Notes: generated by a model not told the origin, from the letters alone. Shown: positions 35,702 through 45,691, numbered from the stretch's first letter. The stretch is 64,000 bases of DNA from Pseudoalteromonas sp. MEBiC 03607 (GCF_004792295.1 NZ_SRRY01000002.1:310001-374000), one strand, 5' to 3'. Numbers and translations: made by a program.

Positions 35702-37084
35702 TTAGGCGATGAGCAAAAACCCTATTAATGCAGCGGTTGCCGCCAGTAAGGTGTAAGGTAATTGAGTAACCGCATGGCTGACTAAGTCACACCCTGAGCC
35801 TTGTGCAGCAAGTACTGTGGAGTCAGAATAAAAGCATGCTTGACTACCAAACGATGACGCCGACAACAAAGCACCAATTACTAGAGGAATGTTGGCATCA
35901 ATTGCATAAGCCAGTGGCATCACAATTGGAATAGTTACTGCGAAAATCCCCCAGCTAGAACCCGTTGCAAAAGCAAGTACTGCCATTGCTAAAAACACCA
36001 CGGCAGGTAGGTACTGTGCTGTCATATAAGGGCTTAAAGTATTAATGACATATTGCGGAAGCATTAATTGATCACACACATCTTTAAATATAAAGGCCGC
36101 AACGACAGTACCAATTGCTGGGATCATACTTTTAAAACCATCTAACATACGCTCCACTAGTTCTGACAATGTCATTAGTTTTTGCAACATATAAAACGGT
36201 AACACCACAGCAAAGGTTGCAAGCAATCCTTTATATACGTCAATGTCGAAATAAACAGTAAACGCAACAAGTAAAATAATCGGCACTAAAAAGTTATAGA
36301 GTTTGCCATTGGATGCTGCTGTTTCAAAGTTCTCTTCTGCGGCTTTAACAGCGTATTCATCCGCAGTTTGTACATCGGTGTATTGGCTATTTGAGATCTC
36401 GATTTGATTATTCATTGCACGTAGTTGTGCCTTTTTCATCGGCCCAAAAGCAGGGATCACATTTAAGCTGACAAGCAATACAACAAGTACTGCAAACCAT
36501 GCGTACAACATATAAGGGATTGCTTCGATGTATACGGCAATACCTTGGCCTTCTGCTGCAACATTATTATCGACTAATAGGCCACCAAAAAATACCGCCC
36601 ATGTAGAGAGTGGTACAAGCACACAGATAGGTGCGGCAGTTGAGTCAACAACATAAGCTAGCATTTCGCGGCTAATTTTAAACTTATCGGTGATACGCTT
36701 CATGGTTTCACCAACTGTTAATGCATTGAGGTAATCATCGATAAAAATAATCACACCTAACACAAAGGTCATTAGCAAAGATGAGCGTTGACCTTTGGCA
36801 AACTTTAACGCTAATTCAGCAAATGCACTTGCTCCACCGGTTCTTACCAATAAGGCAATCAAGGCACCAAACCCGCCACAGACTAAAATTAGCCAGGCAA
36901 TGGTTTCATCCTGCATCACTTTTAACGATATATCAGAAAAGTTTGACAGTATAGCTGTTGGCCCAAGCATGGCTAAACCAAACAAAGCTCCAACAAGTAA
37001 AGATAAAATAGGGCGGCGTAACAACACGGCCAAAACAACCACCAATACTGGCGGTAGTAAACTTAACGCAGAAGGTTCTTGCAT
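35702..37084 (-). CDS. NhaC-family sodium/proton antiporter
   Basis: Inner-membrane transporter of 460 aa with about twelve hydrophobic helices of the NhaC/ion transporter superfamily. Useful signatures are ILVCGGFGALIALLVRTGG, IIFIDDYLNALTVGETMKRITDKF, DSTAAPICVLVPLSTWAVF and ATGSSWGIFAVTIPIVMPLAYA. Members exchange Na+ for H+, and some move lysine or malate. I start at the ATG 37084; the TTG 37108 frame adds eight residues in the leader. A long structured leader and a palindrome lie upstream (37085-37236), suggesting regulated expression. The cation exchanged cannot be told from the sequence. Confidence 0.9.
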   Translation of the reverse strand: MQEPSALSLLPPVLVVVLAVLLRRPILSLLVGALFGLAMLGPTAILSNFSDISLKVMQDETIAWLILVCGGFGALIALLVRTGGASAFAELALKFAKGQRSSLLMTFVLGVIIFIDDYLNALTVGETMKRITDKFKISREMLAYVVDSTAAPICVLVPLSTWAVFFGGLLVDNNVAAEGQGIAVYIEAIPYMLYAWFAVLVVLLVSLNVIPAFGPMKKAQLRAMNNQIEISNSQYTDVQTADEYAVKAAEENFETAASNGKLYNFLVPIILLVAFTVYFDIDVYKGLLATFAVVLPFYMLQKLMTLSELVERMLDGFKSMIPAIGTVVAAFIFKDVCDQLMLPQYVINTLSPYMTAQYLPAVVFLAMAVLAFATGSSWGIFAVTIPIVMPLAYAIDANIPLVIGALLSASSFGSQACFYSDSTVLAAQGSGCDLVSHAVTQLPYTLLAATAALIGFLLIA

Positions 37085-37103
37085 TATATTTTTCACACAG
37101 TTA

Positions 37104-37236
37104 AGCAATGCGAGATTGCTTACAGAAATCCGAAGTCTATCGACTTAAGTAACTGCTTTACGCGAACACACTTTTATGGACCCAGTAGGGAAAGTGCCTG
37201 CGTTGGCTGGCGCCAGACAGTATAGAGGGTATACTG
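37104..37236 (-). promoter_or_regulatory. Structured nhaC leader, candidate cis-regulatory RNA, with upstream operator-like palindrome
   Basis: On the minus strand the leader contains, in order: CAGTATA-N5-TATACTG (37236-37218, perfect 7-bp arms around a possible -10); CTGGCGCCAG (37216-37207); a nested stem ACGC/GCGT outer, CACTTT/AAAGTG inner and CCC/GGG hairpin (37203-37160); and AGCAAT/ATTGCT (37120-37104). Four stable elements in about 130 bases suggest a riboswitch or attenuator, but I cannot assign a class. It does not fit what I know of the lysine riboswitch. Confidence 0.5.
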
Positions 37237-37371
37237 CTTTTGTTTTGCCCAAAACATCGAAAGAAAAATAATCTTGAATATAAATTTAGTCAATAAGAAT
37301 TTTTATTGCGATGGTAATTATTTTACACTCTTCAACGGTGTTACTTTTTTAATTTAATTAAGCAAGGGTTT

Positions 37372-37776
37372 ATGGCATTTTCAGATACATACAGACTCAG
37401 TAGTCACGCGGTTATAACTAACAACCAAGGTCAAGTGCTATTACTTAAAGCTAATTATGGTCAAAAAAGTTGGGGATTACCTGGCGGCGCTTTAGATAAA
37501 GGCGAAACAATTCATCAAGCGTTACTTCGCGAATGCCAAGAAGAGCTTAATTGTGAGGTAGACATCGTGTATTTAAGTGGTGTTTATTATCACACTGCAT
37601 TTAATTCTCATGCGTTTATTTTTCGAGCACATCTGCCTAATGATGCCCAGATAGTGTTGAGTAATGAGCATACTGAGTATGCTTATTTCGCTATTGACGA
37701 GCTCTCAGCAGTGCAAAAAGAGCGTGTTTTAGATTGTCTTAATTTTACCAATGATGTGGTAAGTAAGGTATTTTAA
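37372..37776 (+). CDS. Nudix hydrolase
   Basis: A 134-aa hydrolase of nucleoside-diphosphate-linked compounds. The Nudix box is GGALDKGETIHQALLRECQEEL, with the G-x5-E-x7-R-E-x-x-E-E pattern. The domain begins AVITNNQGQVLLLKANYGQKSWGLPGG. The substrate is unpredictable for such short single-domain members. AAGGG upstream of the ATG is a plausible Shine-Dalgarno. It is followed 3 bp later by a GNAT gene, so the two are probably cotranscribed. Confidence 0.9.
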   Translation: MAFSDTYRLSSHAVITNNQGQVLLLKANYGQKSWGLPGGALDKGETIHQALLRECQEELNCEVDIVYLSGVYYHTAFNSHAFIFRAHLPNDAQIVLSNEHTEYAYFAIDELSAVQKERVLDCLNFTNDVVSKVF

Positions 37777-37779
37777 TAT

Positions 37780-38271
37780 ATGACAGATATATATTTACGT
37801 GCTGGCCAGCCTGATGATGCTGCATTTATTGTTGAGCTTTTAAACCAAGCAACATTTTTAGAGCATATCGGAAATAAAAATATAAATACACCAGCACAAG
37901 CAGAGCATTATATTCAACAAACGTTTATAAATAGCCACCAGCAATATGGCTTTGGTAGTTATATTGTCTGTTTAGCTGATGGTACACCGGTTGGTATGGT
38001 GGGGCTGTTTCAGCGTGATGCATTAGCTATTCCTGATTTAGGGTTCGCGTTGTTAGGCAACTATGAAGGCAAGGGCATTATTACATCGGCAGCTAGGTTG
38101 TTGATGGCCAAAAAACACGTATTAGATCTTGGGGTGCTTGCAGCAATAACCTCGCAAACAAATATTGGCTCGCAAAAGGTACTACAAAAACTAGGCTTTG
38201 AGTTTATAGGAGATGTCATCATTAACGATGACAATCAGCCACTTAAACTCTTATTAAATAGCAAGCTTTGA
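37780..38271 (+). CDS. GNAT-family N-acetyltransferase (RimJ/RimL-like)
   Basis: A 163-aa acetyltransferase. It begins IYLRAGQPDDAAFIVELLNQ and includes the core IVCLADGTPVGMVGLFQRD, DLGFALLGNYEGKGIITSAARLL with the acetyl-CoA pyrophosphate-binding region Y-E-G-K-G, and SQKVLQKLGFEFIGD. The YEGKGI..SA and SQKVLQKLGF features resemble ribosomal-protein or small-molecule acetylating RimJ/RimL relatives. The 3' end overlaps the pqiC gene by 18 bp, tail to tail. The natural substrate is unknown. Confidence 0.88.
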   Translation: MTDIYLRAGQPDDAAFIVELLNQATFLEHIGNKNINTPAQAEHYIQQTFINSHQQYGFGSYIVCLADGTPVGMVGLFQRDALAIPDLGFALLGNYEGKGIITSAARLLMAKKHVLDLGVLAAITSQTNIGSQKVLQKLGFEFIGDVIINDDNQPLKLLLNSKL

Positions 38272-38865
38272 CACTTCGTTTGCAACTTGTTTGTTAACCT
38301 TTAGCCAAGTTGATTCAAGGGTGGCTACAAGTCCCTCGTAATCACTTGCTTGTAACGGTGTAAGCTCATTGAAGTAATTGACCGCCTTCAACTTTCTGCC
38401 AGATTCAGGAGTTGTATAGTACAAGCGCCAAAGCCCCGCAATGTTGGCATTACCTTGCTCATCACCATTAAAGTGATGTAGCTCATACTCTAATTCATAA
38501 AAGCTTTGCTGGTCTAAATCGGTGATCACAGGTAAGCCTTTTATAACCATCCAATTATCAAGCTCAGTGTAAAGTTGTTGATGAGCACTGGCAGTTAACA
38601 TCAAATCAGGAGATTCACTCCATAAATGATAGTTAGCAGCATTCACTCTGTTGTTATCAAGCACCATGGCGATACCACGATTATTTAGCGCACCACGTAA
38701 CTTCACTGTGTTAATTCTGAGCTGAGCTTGGGTATTCTCCGCTAAGCGTTGCATTGCCACTATCGGCTGCGAAAATTGATAATACTCAATGGTTGAGAAT
38801 GAAGTTTGGCTACAGGCCGAAAGTAACAGCACTGATGCAATTGAAGCACAGAGTTTAAAGTTCAT
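38254..38865 (-). CDS. pqiC: Intermembrane transport lipoprotein PqiC
   Basis: A 203-aa outer-membrane-type lipoprotein with lipobox LSAC (Cys18). It matches the ABC-type transport auxiliary/PqiC (YmbA) family: LNNRGIAMVLDNNRVNAANYHLWSES and the conserved Tyr/Trp-rich core. In E. coli PqiC forms an outer-membrane octamer ring closing the PqiB tunnel in lipid traffic between membranes. The start overlaps the pqiB stop by one base, completing a pqiABC operon on the minus strand. Confidence 0.9.
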   Translation of the reverse strand: MNFKLCASIASVLLLSACSQTSFSTIEYYQFSQPIVAMQRLAENTQAQLRINTVKLRGALNNRGIAMVLDNNRVNAANYHLWSESPDLMLTASAHQQLYTELDNWMVIKGLPVITDLDQQSFYELEYELHHFNGDEQGNANIAGLWRLYYTTPESGRKLKAVNYFNELTPLQASDYEGLVATLESTWLKVNKQVANEVSKLAI

Positions 38866-40520
38866 TATTGTTTCCTCGGCGTTGGATCTGCAGGTAGCTC
38901 TTTATCAAAGATCAACATATTCGGTTGCTGGTTTAAACCACGTGTAAGTGGTTGTAGCTCTTCACTTAAACGTTTAAATTCAGACAAGGTTGTTTGTAAT
39001 TGCTCATGGAATGTTGATCCTTGTTCGTAACTTGCCATGGTTTTTTCAAATTGCTTCATCGTCTTATCGAACTGTTGCATGCTTTTGGTCATCTCAGCAA
39101 AGTTGCGATTAATATCACCCGGTAAATCTTGAGTATCTTGTTTATTAAGCAATTCACGCATGTCATGTGCAAGTGCTTGGTATTCTGCAAAGGTCGTTTG
39201 CATTTGTGCCAAACTGTCTTCGATTTTGAGATTATTGACTTTATTTAATACATCAGAGACTTGATCAGCAATGACTGTAATTCCACTTGAAACACTCGGG
39301 AATACTGTATAGTCAGCAATAGTTGTTAATTCTGCAGGTTCAGCATTATCATAAATGTCCAAGTCCACATACACTGCACCTGTTAATAAGTTTCCTGGCT
39401 TTAATGAGGCTCTTAAACCACTTTTAATCCAGCCATCTAAACTTGACTGCCAGAACTCTCTGGCTGCAACATTGTCATGGTAGAGTCTTCCATACTCAAT
39501 TTTAATCAGTGCTGGCACTGCAGTGTTATCGACCCTAAAGTGGGCTGGTTTGCCATTTATAATGACATTTGCAGGTGCTTCAACAACAGTACCGATGCGC
39601 ATCCCTCGATATTCAACTGGCGCACCAGGACGTAATCCACGAATTGATTGTTCAAAGTCAATTAGATAATAATCAAAGTCATAAAATCGCTCTTCAAGAG
39701 CAGCTTTGTAGCTATTACTTAGTGAGAAGCTATGGCCATTTGTGGCAATTTCCCCTGGTTTCTGTTGCTCAGGAATACCAACAGAAATCCCTCCTTTAAG
39801 TAACTTACTCAAAGAGCCCGTATTGACATTAATACCATCGGCAGACAAATCAATTTGTATACCTGAGTTAACCCAAAAGATAGAATTAAGCGTGATCAGG
39901 TTTTGATAAGGCTCATTAATGAAAATACCATATTTCATGGCTTGATTTTTCCAATCAAAAGTAGCCGTTTCTATTTGCCCTATTTTGTAATCCTTAAAAT
40001 AGATACCTGTACTCACATCGAGCACTTCAGCGTTATAGCCATGGAGGATAAAGCGACCTCCTTTTACATCATTGGCAATTAGCGCAGGTTCATCTTGTAG
40101 TTCAAATCGCTCGGATGTTTCTTTACTTTCGCCTGGAGCAAACTCCAGATAAACACCCGACAATAGGGTACTCATCCCACTAATACCGGTATCATCAATG
40201 CGTGGTTTAACAACCCAAATTTTCGCATCATCCGTTAAAAGGTCTTCATAGTGTTTATCTATTTGTGCTCGTGCAATTACACTATCTTGTTCATCTGAGA
40301 GTCTTACATGGTCAATTTGACCAATTTTTACACTGCGTACCTTTATTTCTGTTTTGCCTGCGATAATACCTTCAGCATGGGGCATTTTGATAAAGATTGT
40401 TGTACCTTTATTTGCTTGGTATTGATACAGCATCCATGCGCCGATGAATAAAGCGATTACAGGAATAATCCAGATTGCCGATATGTTTGGCGCTGTTTTT
40501 ATATTTGCTTTTTCGCTCAT
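38865..40520 (-). CDS. pqiB: Intermembrane transport protein PqiB, three MCE domains
   Basis: A 551-aa periplasmic tunnel protein anchored by one helix (about residues 14-32, ISAIWIIPVIALFIGAWML). Three MCE/MlaD domains follow at about 45-130, 160-250 and 285-395; each has the family pattern, for instance ITEIKVRSVKIGQIDHV in the first and RGLRPGAPVEYRGMRIGTV in the third. A long amphipathic helix (about 420-520) forms the tunnel tip. In E. coli the protein carries lipids across the periplasm. It overlaps pqiA by 4 bp. Confidence 0.93.
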   Translation of the reverse strand: MSEKANIKTAPNISAIWIIPVIALFIGAWMLYQYQANKGTTIFIKMPHAEGIIAGKTEIKVRSVKIGQIDHVRLSDEQDSVIARAQIDKHYEDLLTDDAKIWVVKPRIDDTGISGMSTLLSGVYLEFAPGESKETSERFELQDEPALIANDVKGGRFILHGYNAEVLDVSTGIYFKDYKIGQIETATFDWKNQAMKYGIFINEPYQNLITLNSIFWVNSGIQIDLSADGINVNTGSLSKLLKGGISVGIPEQQKPGEIATNGHSFSLSNSYKAALEERFYDFDYYLIDFEQSIRGLRPGAPVEYRGMRIGTVVEAPANVIINGKPAHFRVDNTAVPALIKIEYGRLYHDNVAAREFWQSSLDGWIKSGLRASLKPGNLLTGAVYVDLDIYDNAEPAELTTIADYTVFPSVSSGITVIADQVSDVLNKVNNLKIEDSLAQMQTTFAEYQALAHDMRELLNKQDTQDLPGDINRNFAEMTKSMQQFDKTMKQFEKTMASYEQGSTFHEQLQTTLSEFKRLSEELQPLTRGLNQQPNMLIFDKELPADPTPRKQ

Positions 40521-41755
40521 GCCAAGGTCTCTTGTTTTACTTTATTTAAGTTATTAGGGGAATCCCACAATAAACGTGGATCAAATGCATGGGCTGCCAG
40601 CATCTGGCAAATCACCATTGTTGTAAAGAATATAGTTCCTATACCAGGCGTTACTGACATCAAATTTCCTAACTGTACTAAGGCTACTAAAATTGCCACA
40701 ACAAATACATCGATCATTGACCATTTTCCAATAAATTCAGTTAATTGATAAATTCGTGTGTAGCTTTTGGTTTGTCTGTTTGCCGGCTGCATCACCATAA
40801 AGCATAAAAAACTCAAAATGAGAGCTTTTGCAAGTGGTACGACAACACTCGCTAAAAAGATGATCATTGCGATAGGATAAGAACCACTATTCCACAAGAT
40901 CATCACCCCACCAATTATGGTTGAGGGGGTTTCATCACCTAGGCTAGTGGTGTACATGATTGGGTAAATATTTGCAGGTATATAGCAGGCAACGGAAGTG
41001 ATCAGCCATGCTGCCGCTTTTTGTACACTAAAAGGGTTACGAGTGTATGTTTTAGATTCACAACGAGAACAGATTTCACTGTCGCATAGTTGACCACATA
41101 CATGACAAGCCCTAAGGCCTTGGTCGATTGCACGAGTATTCGGCTTGATTTGCTCTATAAAAACAGGCTCTTTGAGTTGATACCATAGATTTTGTTTATT
41201 GAGCTTAGCTGTGGTGGCAATATAACTAATAACAAATGCGCCATAAGCCCAAAAGCTCACACCAAATTCAATGTCAGCCATCGACATTATTTTTACCATG
41301 CTGACCATGACGCCAATTAAAAATATTTCTGACATAATCCAAGGCTGCAGTGCAAATGTTGTTTTTAAGAGCCTTTTTCCCCATTGATAAGGGAGTATCT
41401 TAAGTAACCCTAAATGTAATGGGATTATCAGCACAAGCAGTAACATAGGTAAGCCTATAATGCTGATATCTATGAATAATCCTAAAAAATCATTGTCGTA
41501 GTTAAACAGAATACGTGCCGCATCAGGTAAGGTTATAGTTTGGGTGATGCCACTGCTTGAAAAAGATAAAAACGGGTAAAACATGCTACTTAACAGCATT
41601 AAGATCGCACTTAAGCTCAGCGCTACGACAGCACTATCTTGATTTGCTTGCGAAGAAGACAGTTTGGTTTTGCAATGAGGACAAACCGCTACTTGTTTCG
41701 CACTTAAATGTGGGATCTCAACGACAAGGTCGCAGCTAGGACAGGCTGTTTGCAA
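40517..41755 (-). CDS. pqiA: Membrane protein PqiA
   Basis: A 412-aa inner-membrane protein of two related halves, each with a zinc-ribbon-like Cys motif and about four helices. The first motif is CPSCDLVVEIP...CPHC at the N-terminus and the second HVCGQLCDSEICSRCES near 215-230. This fits the paraquat-inducible PqiA/YebS layout. It works with PqiB and PqiC in intermembrane lipid transport. The ATG at 41755 has no strong Shine-Dalgarno visible. The operon promoter must lie in the 138 bp before the divergent solute-binding gene. Confidence 0.92.
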   Translation of the reverse strand: MQTACPSCDLVVEIPHLSAKQVAVCPHCKTKLSSSQANQDSAVVALSLSAILMLLSSMFYPFLSFSSSGITQTITLPDAARILFNYDNDFLGLFIDISIIGLPMLLLVLIIPLHLGLLKILPYQWGKRLLKTTFALQPWIMSEIFLIGVMVSMVKIMSMADIEFGVSFWAYGAFVISYIATTAKLNKQNLWYQLKEPVFIEQIKPNTRAIDQGLRACHVCGQLCDSEICSRCESKTYTRNPFSVQKAAAWLITSVACYIPANIYPIMYTTSLGDETPSTIIGGVMILWNSGSYPIAMIIFLASVVVPLAKALILSFLCFMVMQPANRQTKSYTRIYQLTEFIGKWSMIDVFVVAILVALVQLGNLMSVTPGIGTIFFTTMVICQMLAAHAFDPRLLWDSPNNLNKVKQETLA

Positions 41756-41893
41756 ACTTAGGGTCTCATAAACAAGAACTTAGTTTAGTTTGCATCAATA
41801 ACTCGATAAATTCAAATGCACCCTTTCCTAAAATAGGCTAGAATTTACGCAAGGCGCATAGATTAACTATGCAACTGTCTATTAAGGTGTGTA

Positions 41894-42667
41894 GTGAAAC
41901 ATTTTTTTATCCTTTTGTTGTTTGTAAGTTGTAAGGGCCTATGTTTATCAGAGCAAGCTGGAGAAGACCCTATTGTTGTTGCAGCCAGTTCTTATCTCCC
42001 TCCTTATGTTATTAAAGATAACGATAGTGGTATTCAATTAGAAATATTAAAAGCAGCGTTTAAATCTCAAGGGATCAGTAACATTGTTGTGCAATACATG
42101 CCAAACAAGCGTGTAGAGCAGCAGTTGCTGCAAGGAAAAGTTGATATAGCTTTAAATTTCGCTTCTGGAGCGAGTACAAATATATACCAAAGTGAACCAC
42201 TATTACGCTATCAAAATGTAGCGATAAGTTTGGCTGAACAAAATTTAAAAATAGACAGCATTTATGATTTAGCTGGTAAAAGTGTGCTGGGTTTTCAAAA
42301 TGCGACCAATTTTATTGAAGCACCTTTCAAATCAGTGACACGTATACTTCGTTCTTATGATGAGGTAGTAAACCAAGAGGCACAAGTTGACCATTTAATG
42401 AAGGGATGGGTTGACGTTATCATTCTCGAAAGACGTGTTTTTTTATATTATCTTGAACAATATAAGCAGACAGCCGAAATAAAACCTTTCGTTGTGCATC
42501 CAATATTTAATGAAGCACCTCGACCTGCATTTTTCAATAGTGAAGTTTTAAAGGATACCTTTAACACAGGTCTAGGCCAAATTGTAGAATCTGGCGAATA
42601 TCAAGCGATAATTCGCCTTGATGGCACTGAATATGCGCAAATAAGCAGCCATGAATTACGCAAATAA
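41894..42667 (+). CDS. Periplasmic solute-binding protein, amino-acid type 2 PBP
   Basis: A 257-aa exported protein with signal peptide (residues 1-18, ending CLSEQ or thereabouts) and the SBP_bac_3 fold: VAASSYLPPYVIKDNDSGIQLEILKAAF, VDIALNFASGASTNIY, and DLAGKSVLGFQNATNF. Orphan members of this type without permease neighbours often serve as sensors or in cell-surface processes rather than transport. Start is GTG 41894 with AAGGTG upstream. The 3' end overlaps the thioesterase gene by 12 bp, tail to tail. Ligand unknown. Confidence 0.85.
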   Translation: MKHFFILLLFVSCKGLCLSEQAGEDPIVVAASSYLPPYVIKDNDSGIQLEILKAAFKSQGISNIVVQYMPNKRVEQQLLQGKVDIALNFASGASTNIYQSEPLLRYQNVAISLAEQNLKIDSIYDLAGKSVLGFQNATNFIEAPFKSVTRILRSYDEVVNQEAQVDHLMKGWVDVIILERRVFLYYLEQYKQTAEIKPFVVHPIFNEAPRPAFFNSEVLKDTFNTGLGQIVESGEYQAIIRLDGTEYAQISSHELRK

Positions 42668-43456
42668 AGCAACAGTTTGGCGGCTTAGTGCGATGAGCTT
42701 GCCATCATCACTCCAAATACAGCCATCTTCAAGACCGTAACCATCTTTACTATGATGTGTAACAGCTTCATAGCCAATCCAAGCATCATCAGCGATGTTT
42801 GGCTCTTCAACAAACTCGATATACCACGACATGCTACTGGCTGGGGCTGGCTGTTTATACATTTGTAATAGGGTAGGCGGCCATGCATCCGTAAGGGCAA
42901 TGATATGCGCTTCGCTCATGTGTTCTGGTTTATGTTTAAATTTCATCCAGCCGCCTAAATGTGATGTGTCAGCGCCAGAAAATGGCATATTTCCGTCTTG
43001 TAAGCATAGTGCGACGTGCTGGAAAAATGCCGGCATTAAACCTTCTTTATAAGGCAGAGTAAAACGTTCGTCTACTGGTTTAAGCTGCATGCTTTTTGAC
43101 ACATCTACGCGTACTGCTGATTCTCTATTAGCGCCAAAACAGGCTTGTGTGATAACACAAACATCGCCATTTTGAATTACTTTAGCAAGTACTTGCGCAC
43201 TGTTTTTACCTTCGCGTAAAACTTCAACATCAATTGAAAAGTCGCAGTCAGCGATTAACGGACCAACAAAGTTAGTGCTTAAAGATAGTAAACGACGAGA
43301 GTTGTCGATATGTTGACGAATTGCTTGATATAATAAAGCTGCTGATAAACCACCAAACGCAGTGCGACCTTGGCACCAGTTTTCTGGAAACTGCATTACT
43401 TTTGTTTTGTCTTTGCCAAGTTCTGTTGCCATGGCGAGTAATTGATCAAAATGCAT
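42656..43456 (-). CDS. TesB-like acyl-CoA thioesterase
   Basis: A 266-aa hot-dog-fold hydrolase of acyl-CoA esters. The family pattern is visible in WCQGRTAFGGLSAALLYQAI, LLSLSTNFVGPLIADCDFSI and MPFSGADTSHLGGWMKF, which gives a double hot-dog of TesB type. I start it at ATG 43456, preceded by AAGGAAA; the upstream ATG 43471 adds five residues and overlaps that site. No partner genes indicate its pathway; general fatty-acyl-CoA housekeeping is likely. Confidence 0.87.
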   Translation of the reverse strand: MHFDQLLAMATELGKDKTKVMQFPENWCQGRTAFGGLSAALLYQAIRQHIDNSRRLLSLSTNFVGPLIADCDFSIDVEVLREGKNSAQVLAKVIQNGDVCVITQACFGANRESAVRVDVSKSMQLKPVDERFTLPYKEGLMPAFFQHVALCLQDGNMPFSGADTSHLGGWMKFKHKPEHMSEAHIIALTDAWPPTLLQMYKQPAPASSMSWYIEFVEEPNIADDAWIGYEAVTHHSKDGYGLEDGCIWSDDGKLIALSRQTVALFA

Positions 43457-43620
43457 AATTTTCCTTAACATTTATTGCTATGGACAAGGTTATAGCACAG
43501 CTAAAGTCATCAGACCAGTTTGTTTGTATTACTATAAGTGTTAAAAAACCCCTCTTTTTGAGGAAAAAATACCCATTTGGAAAATATTTCAAAAAAAAGT
43601 AAATTTTTTTCATTTTTACA

Positions 43621-43648
43621 GTTGAATTCAGTTTCCTGCACCCCTATT
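43621..43648 (+). promoter_or_regulatory. Sigma-32 heat-shock promoter of dnaK
   Basis: GTTGAAT (43621-43627), 13 bp, CCCCTATT (43641-43648) match the consensus CTTGAAA-N13-CCCCATNT, 47 bp before the dnaK start codon. Confidence 0.82.
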
Positions 43649-43695
43649 TACTAGTCATCGAACGTTTTAACGAATTTTGAAGTTGGAGAAGATTC

Positions 43696-45618
43696 ATGGG
43701 TAGAATTATTGGAATCGATTTAGGTACTACTAACTCTTGTGTAGCAGTACTAGACGGTGATAAAGCACGCGTTATCGAAAACGCGGAAGGCGATCGCACA
43801 ACACCATCGATCATTGCATACACGCAAGATGGTGAAACATTAGTTGGTCAACCTGCAAAACGCCAAGCAGTAACTAACCCAACTAACACATTATTTGCCA
43901 TCAAGCGTCTAATTGGTCGTCGTTTTGAAGACGAAGAAGTACAACGCGATATCGGTATCATGCCTTTTAAAATTGTAAAAGCTGATAACGGTGATGCATG
44001 GGTTGAAGCGCGTGGCGAAAAACGTGCTGCACCACAAATTTCAGCAGAAGTGCTGAAGAAAATGAAGAAAACAGCAGAAGACTTCTTAGGTGAGCCAGTA
44101 ACAGAAGCAGTAATCACAGTACCTGCTTATTTCAATGACTCACAACGTCAAGCTACTAAAGATGCTGGTCGTATTGCTGGTCTTGAAGTTAAACGTATCA
44201 TCAATGAGCCAACAGCCGCTGCACTTGCATACGGTATGGACAAAAACAAAGGTGAAAACGTTGTTGCTGTTTACGACTTAGGTGGTGGTACTTTCGATAT
44301 CTCTATCATCGAGATTGATGAAGTAGAAGGCGAGCACACGTTTGAAGTTCTTGCAACTAACGGTGACACTCACTTAGGTGGTGAAGACTTCGATAACCGT
44401 GTTATCAACTACTTAGTTGAAGAGTTCAAGAAAGATCAAGGTATCGACCTTAAGAACGACCCACTTGCAATGCAACGTGTTAAAGAAGCTGCTGAAAAAG
44501 CGAAGATTGAACTGTCTTCTGCACAGCAAACAGAAGTTAACTTACCGTACGTGACTGCTGACGCAACTGGTCCTAAGCACATGAACGTTAAAGTTACTCG
44601 TGCAAAACTTGAGTCTCTTGTTGAAGACTTAGTAACTAAGTCAATCGAGCCACTTAAGCGTGCACTAGCTGATGCTGATTTATCAGTAAGCGACGTAAAT
44701 GACATCATCCTTGTTGGTGGTCAAACACGTATGCCTCTAGTACAAAAAACAGTTGCTGAGTTCTTTGGTAAAGAGCCACGTAAAGATGTTAATCCAGATG
44801 AAGCAGTTGCAGTAGGTGCAGCGATTCAAGGTGGTGTACTAGCTGGTGACGTTAAAGACGTACTACTACTTGACGTATCTCCGTTATCACTAGGTATCGA
44901 GACTATGGGTCAAGTAATGACAGCACTAATTGAGAAAAACACGACGATTCCTACTAAGAAATCGCAAGTATTCTCAACGGCTGAAGACAACCAATCAGCG
45001 GTAACGATTCACGTACTACAAGGTGAGCGTAAGCGTGCAAGCGATAACAAATCTCTAGGTCAATTTAACCTAGAAGGTATCCGCCCAGCGCAACGTGGTA
45101 CACCACAAATCGAAGTAACATTCGACGTAGACGCGGACGGTATCTTACACGTATCTGCTAAAGATAAAGATACAGGTAAAGAGCAGAAGATCACGATTCA
45201 AGCTTCTTCAGGTCTAAGTGATGAAGAAGTAGAAAAAATGGTTCGTGATGCTGAAGCACACGCTGAAGAAGATAAAAAATTCGAAGAGCTAGTAGCTACA
45301 CGTAACCAAGCTGATGCAATGGTTCACGGTACACGTAAGCAAATCGAAGAAGCGGGTGATGCATTACCAGCAGAAGATAAAGAAGCAATCGAAGCTGCGC
45401 TTACTGAGCTAGAAGCGGCGATTAAGAGTGATAACAAAGAAGAGATTGAAGCGAAAACACAAGCTCTTGCTGAAAAATCACAAAAGCTAATGGAAATTGC
45501 GCAAGCGAAAGCACAACAACAGCAAGGTAGTGCTGATGCAGGTGCACAGCAATCTTCTGCAAAACAAGACGACGATGTTGTTGATGCAGAGTTCGAAGAA
45601 GTGAAAGACGACAAGTAA
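43696..45618 (+). CDS. dnaK: Molecular chaperone DnaK (Hsp70)
   Basis: Cytosolic Hsp70 of 640 aa. The ATPase domain starts [19 protein letters not shown] and includes [16 protein letters not shown] and [13 protein letters not shown]. The hydrophobic linker is VLLLDVSPL near 390-400, followed by the substrate-binding domain and lid, and the conserved C-terminal tail with EFEEVKDDK that contacts co-chaperones. Start is supported by GGAG 8 bp upstream. It refolds proteins with DnaJ and GrpE. Expression should be heat-inducible through the sigma-32 promoter at 43621. Confidence 0.99.
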   Translation: MGRIIGIDLGTTNSCVAVLDGDKARVIENAEGDRTTPSIIAYTQDGETLVGQPAKRQAVTNPTNTLFAIKRLIGRRFEDEEVQRDIGIMPFKIVKADNGDAWVEARGEKRAAPQISAEVLKKMKKTAEDFLGEPVTEAVITVPAYFNDSQRQATKDAGRIAGLEVKRIINEPTAAALAYGMDKNKGENVVAVYDLGGGTFDISIIEIDEVEGEHTFEVLATNGDTHLGGEDFDNRVINYLVEEFKKDQGIDLKNDPLAMQRVKEAAEKAKIELSSAQQTEVNLPYVTADATGPKHMNVKVTRAKLESLVEDLVTKSIEPLKRALADADLSVSDVNDIILVGGQTRMPLVQKTVAEFFGKEPRKDVNPDEAVAVGAAIQGGVLAGDVKDVLLLDVSPLSLGIETMGQVMTALIEKNTTIPTKKSQVFSTAEDNQSAVTIHVLQGERKRASDNKSLGQFNLEGIRPAQRGTPQIEVTFDVDADGILHVSAKDKDTGKEQKITIQASSGLSDEEVEKMVRDAEAHAEEDKKFEELVATRNQADAMVHGTRKQIEEAGDALPAEDKEAIEAALTELEAAIKSDNKEEIEAKTQALAEKSQKLMEIAQAKAQQQQGSADAGAQQSSAKQDDDVVDAEFEEVKDDK

Positions 45619-45691
45619 TTGCTCGTTTCGCTTCTGCCTAACGCAATAATGGCTGCTTTGTTTAGCCAATTAAGTTAGGATGAAATGATTG

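Noticed and set aside
37104..37236. Lysine (L-box) riboswitch before the NhaC gene
   Set aside because: Some NhaC-type carriers are lysine transporters under L-box control, but the conserved L-box segments are not visible in this leader, so I left the class open.
43545..43570. Terminator or CIRCE element before dnaK
   Set aside because: The short CCTC-GAGG stem has only four pairs and does not match CIRCE; the sigma-32 promoter explains regulation.
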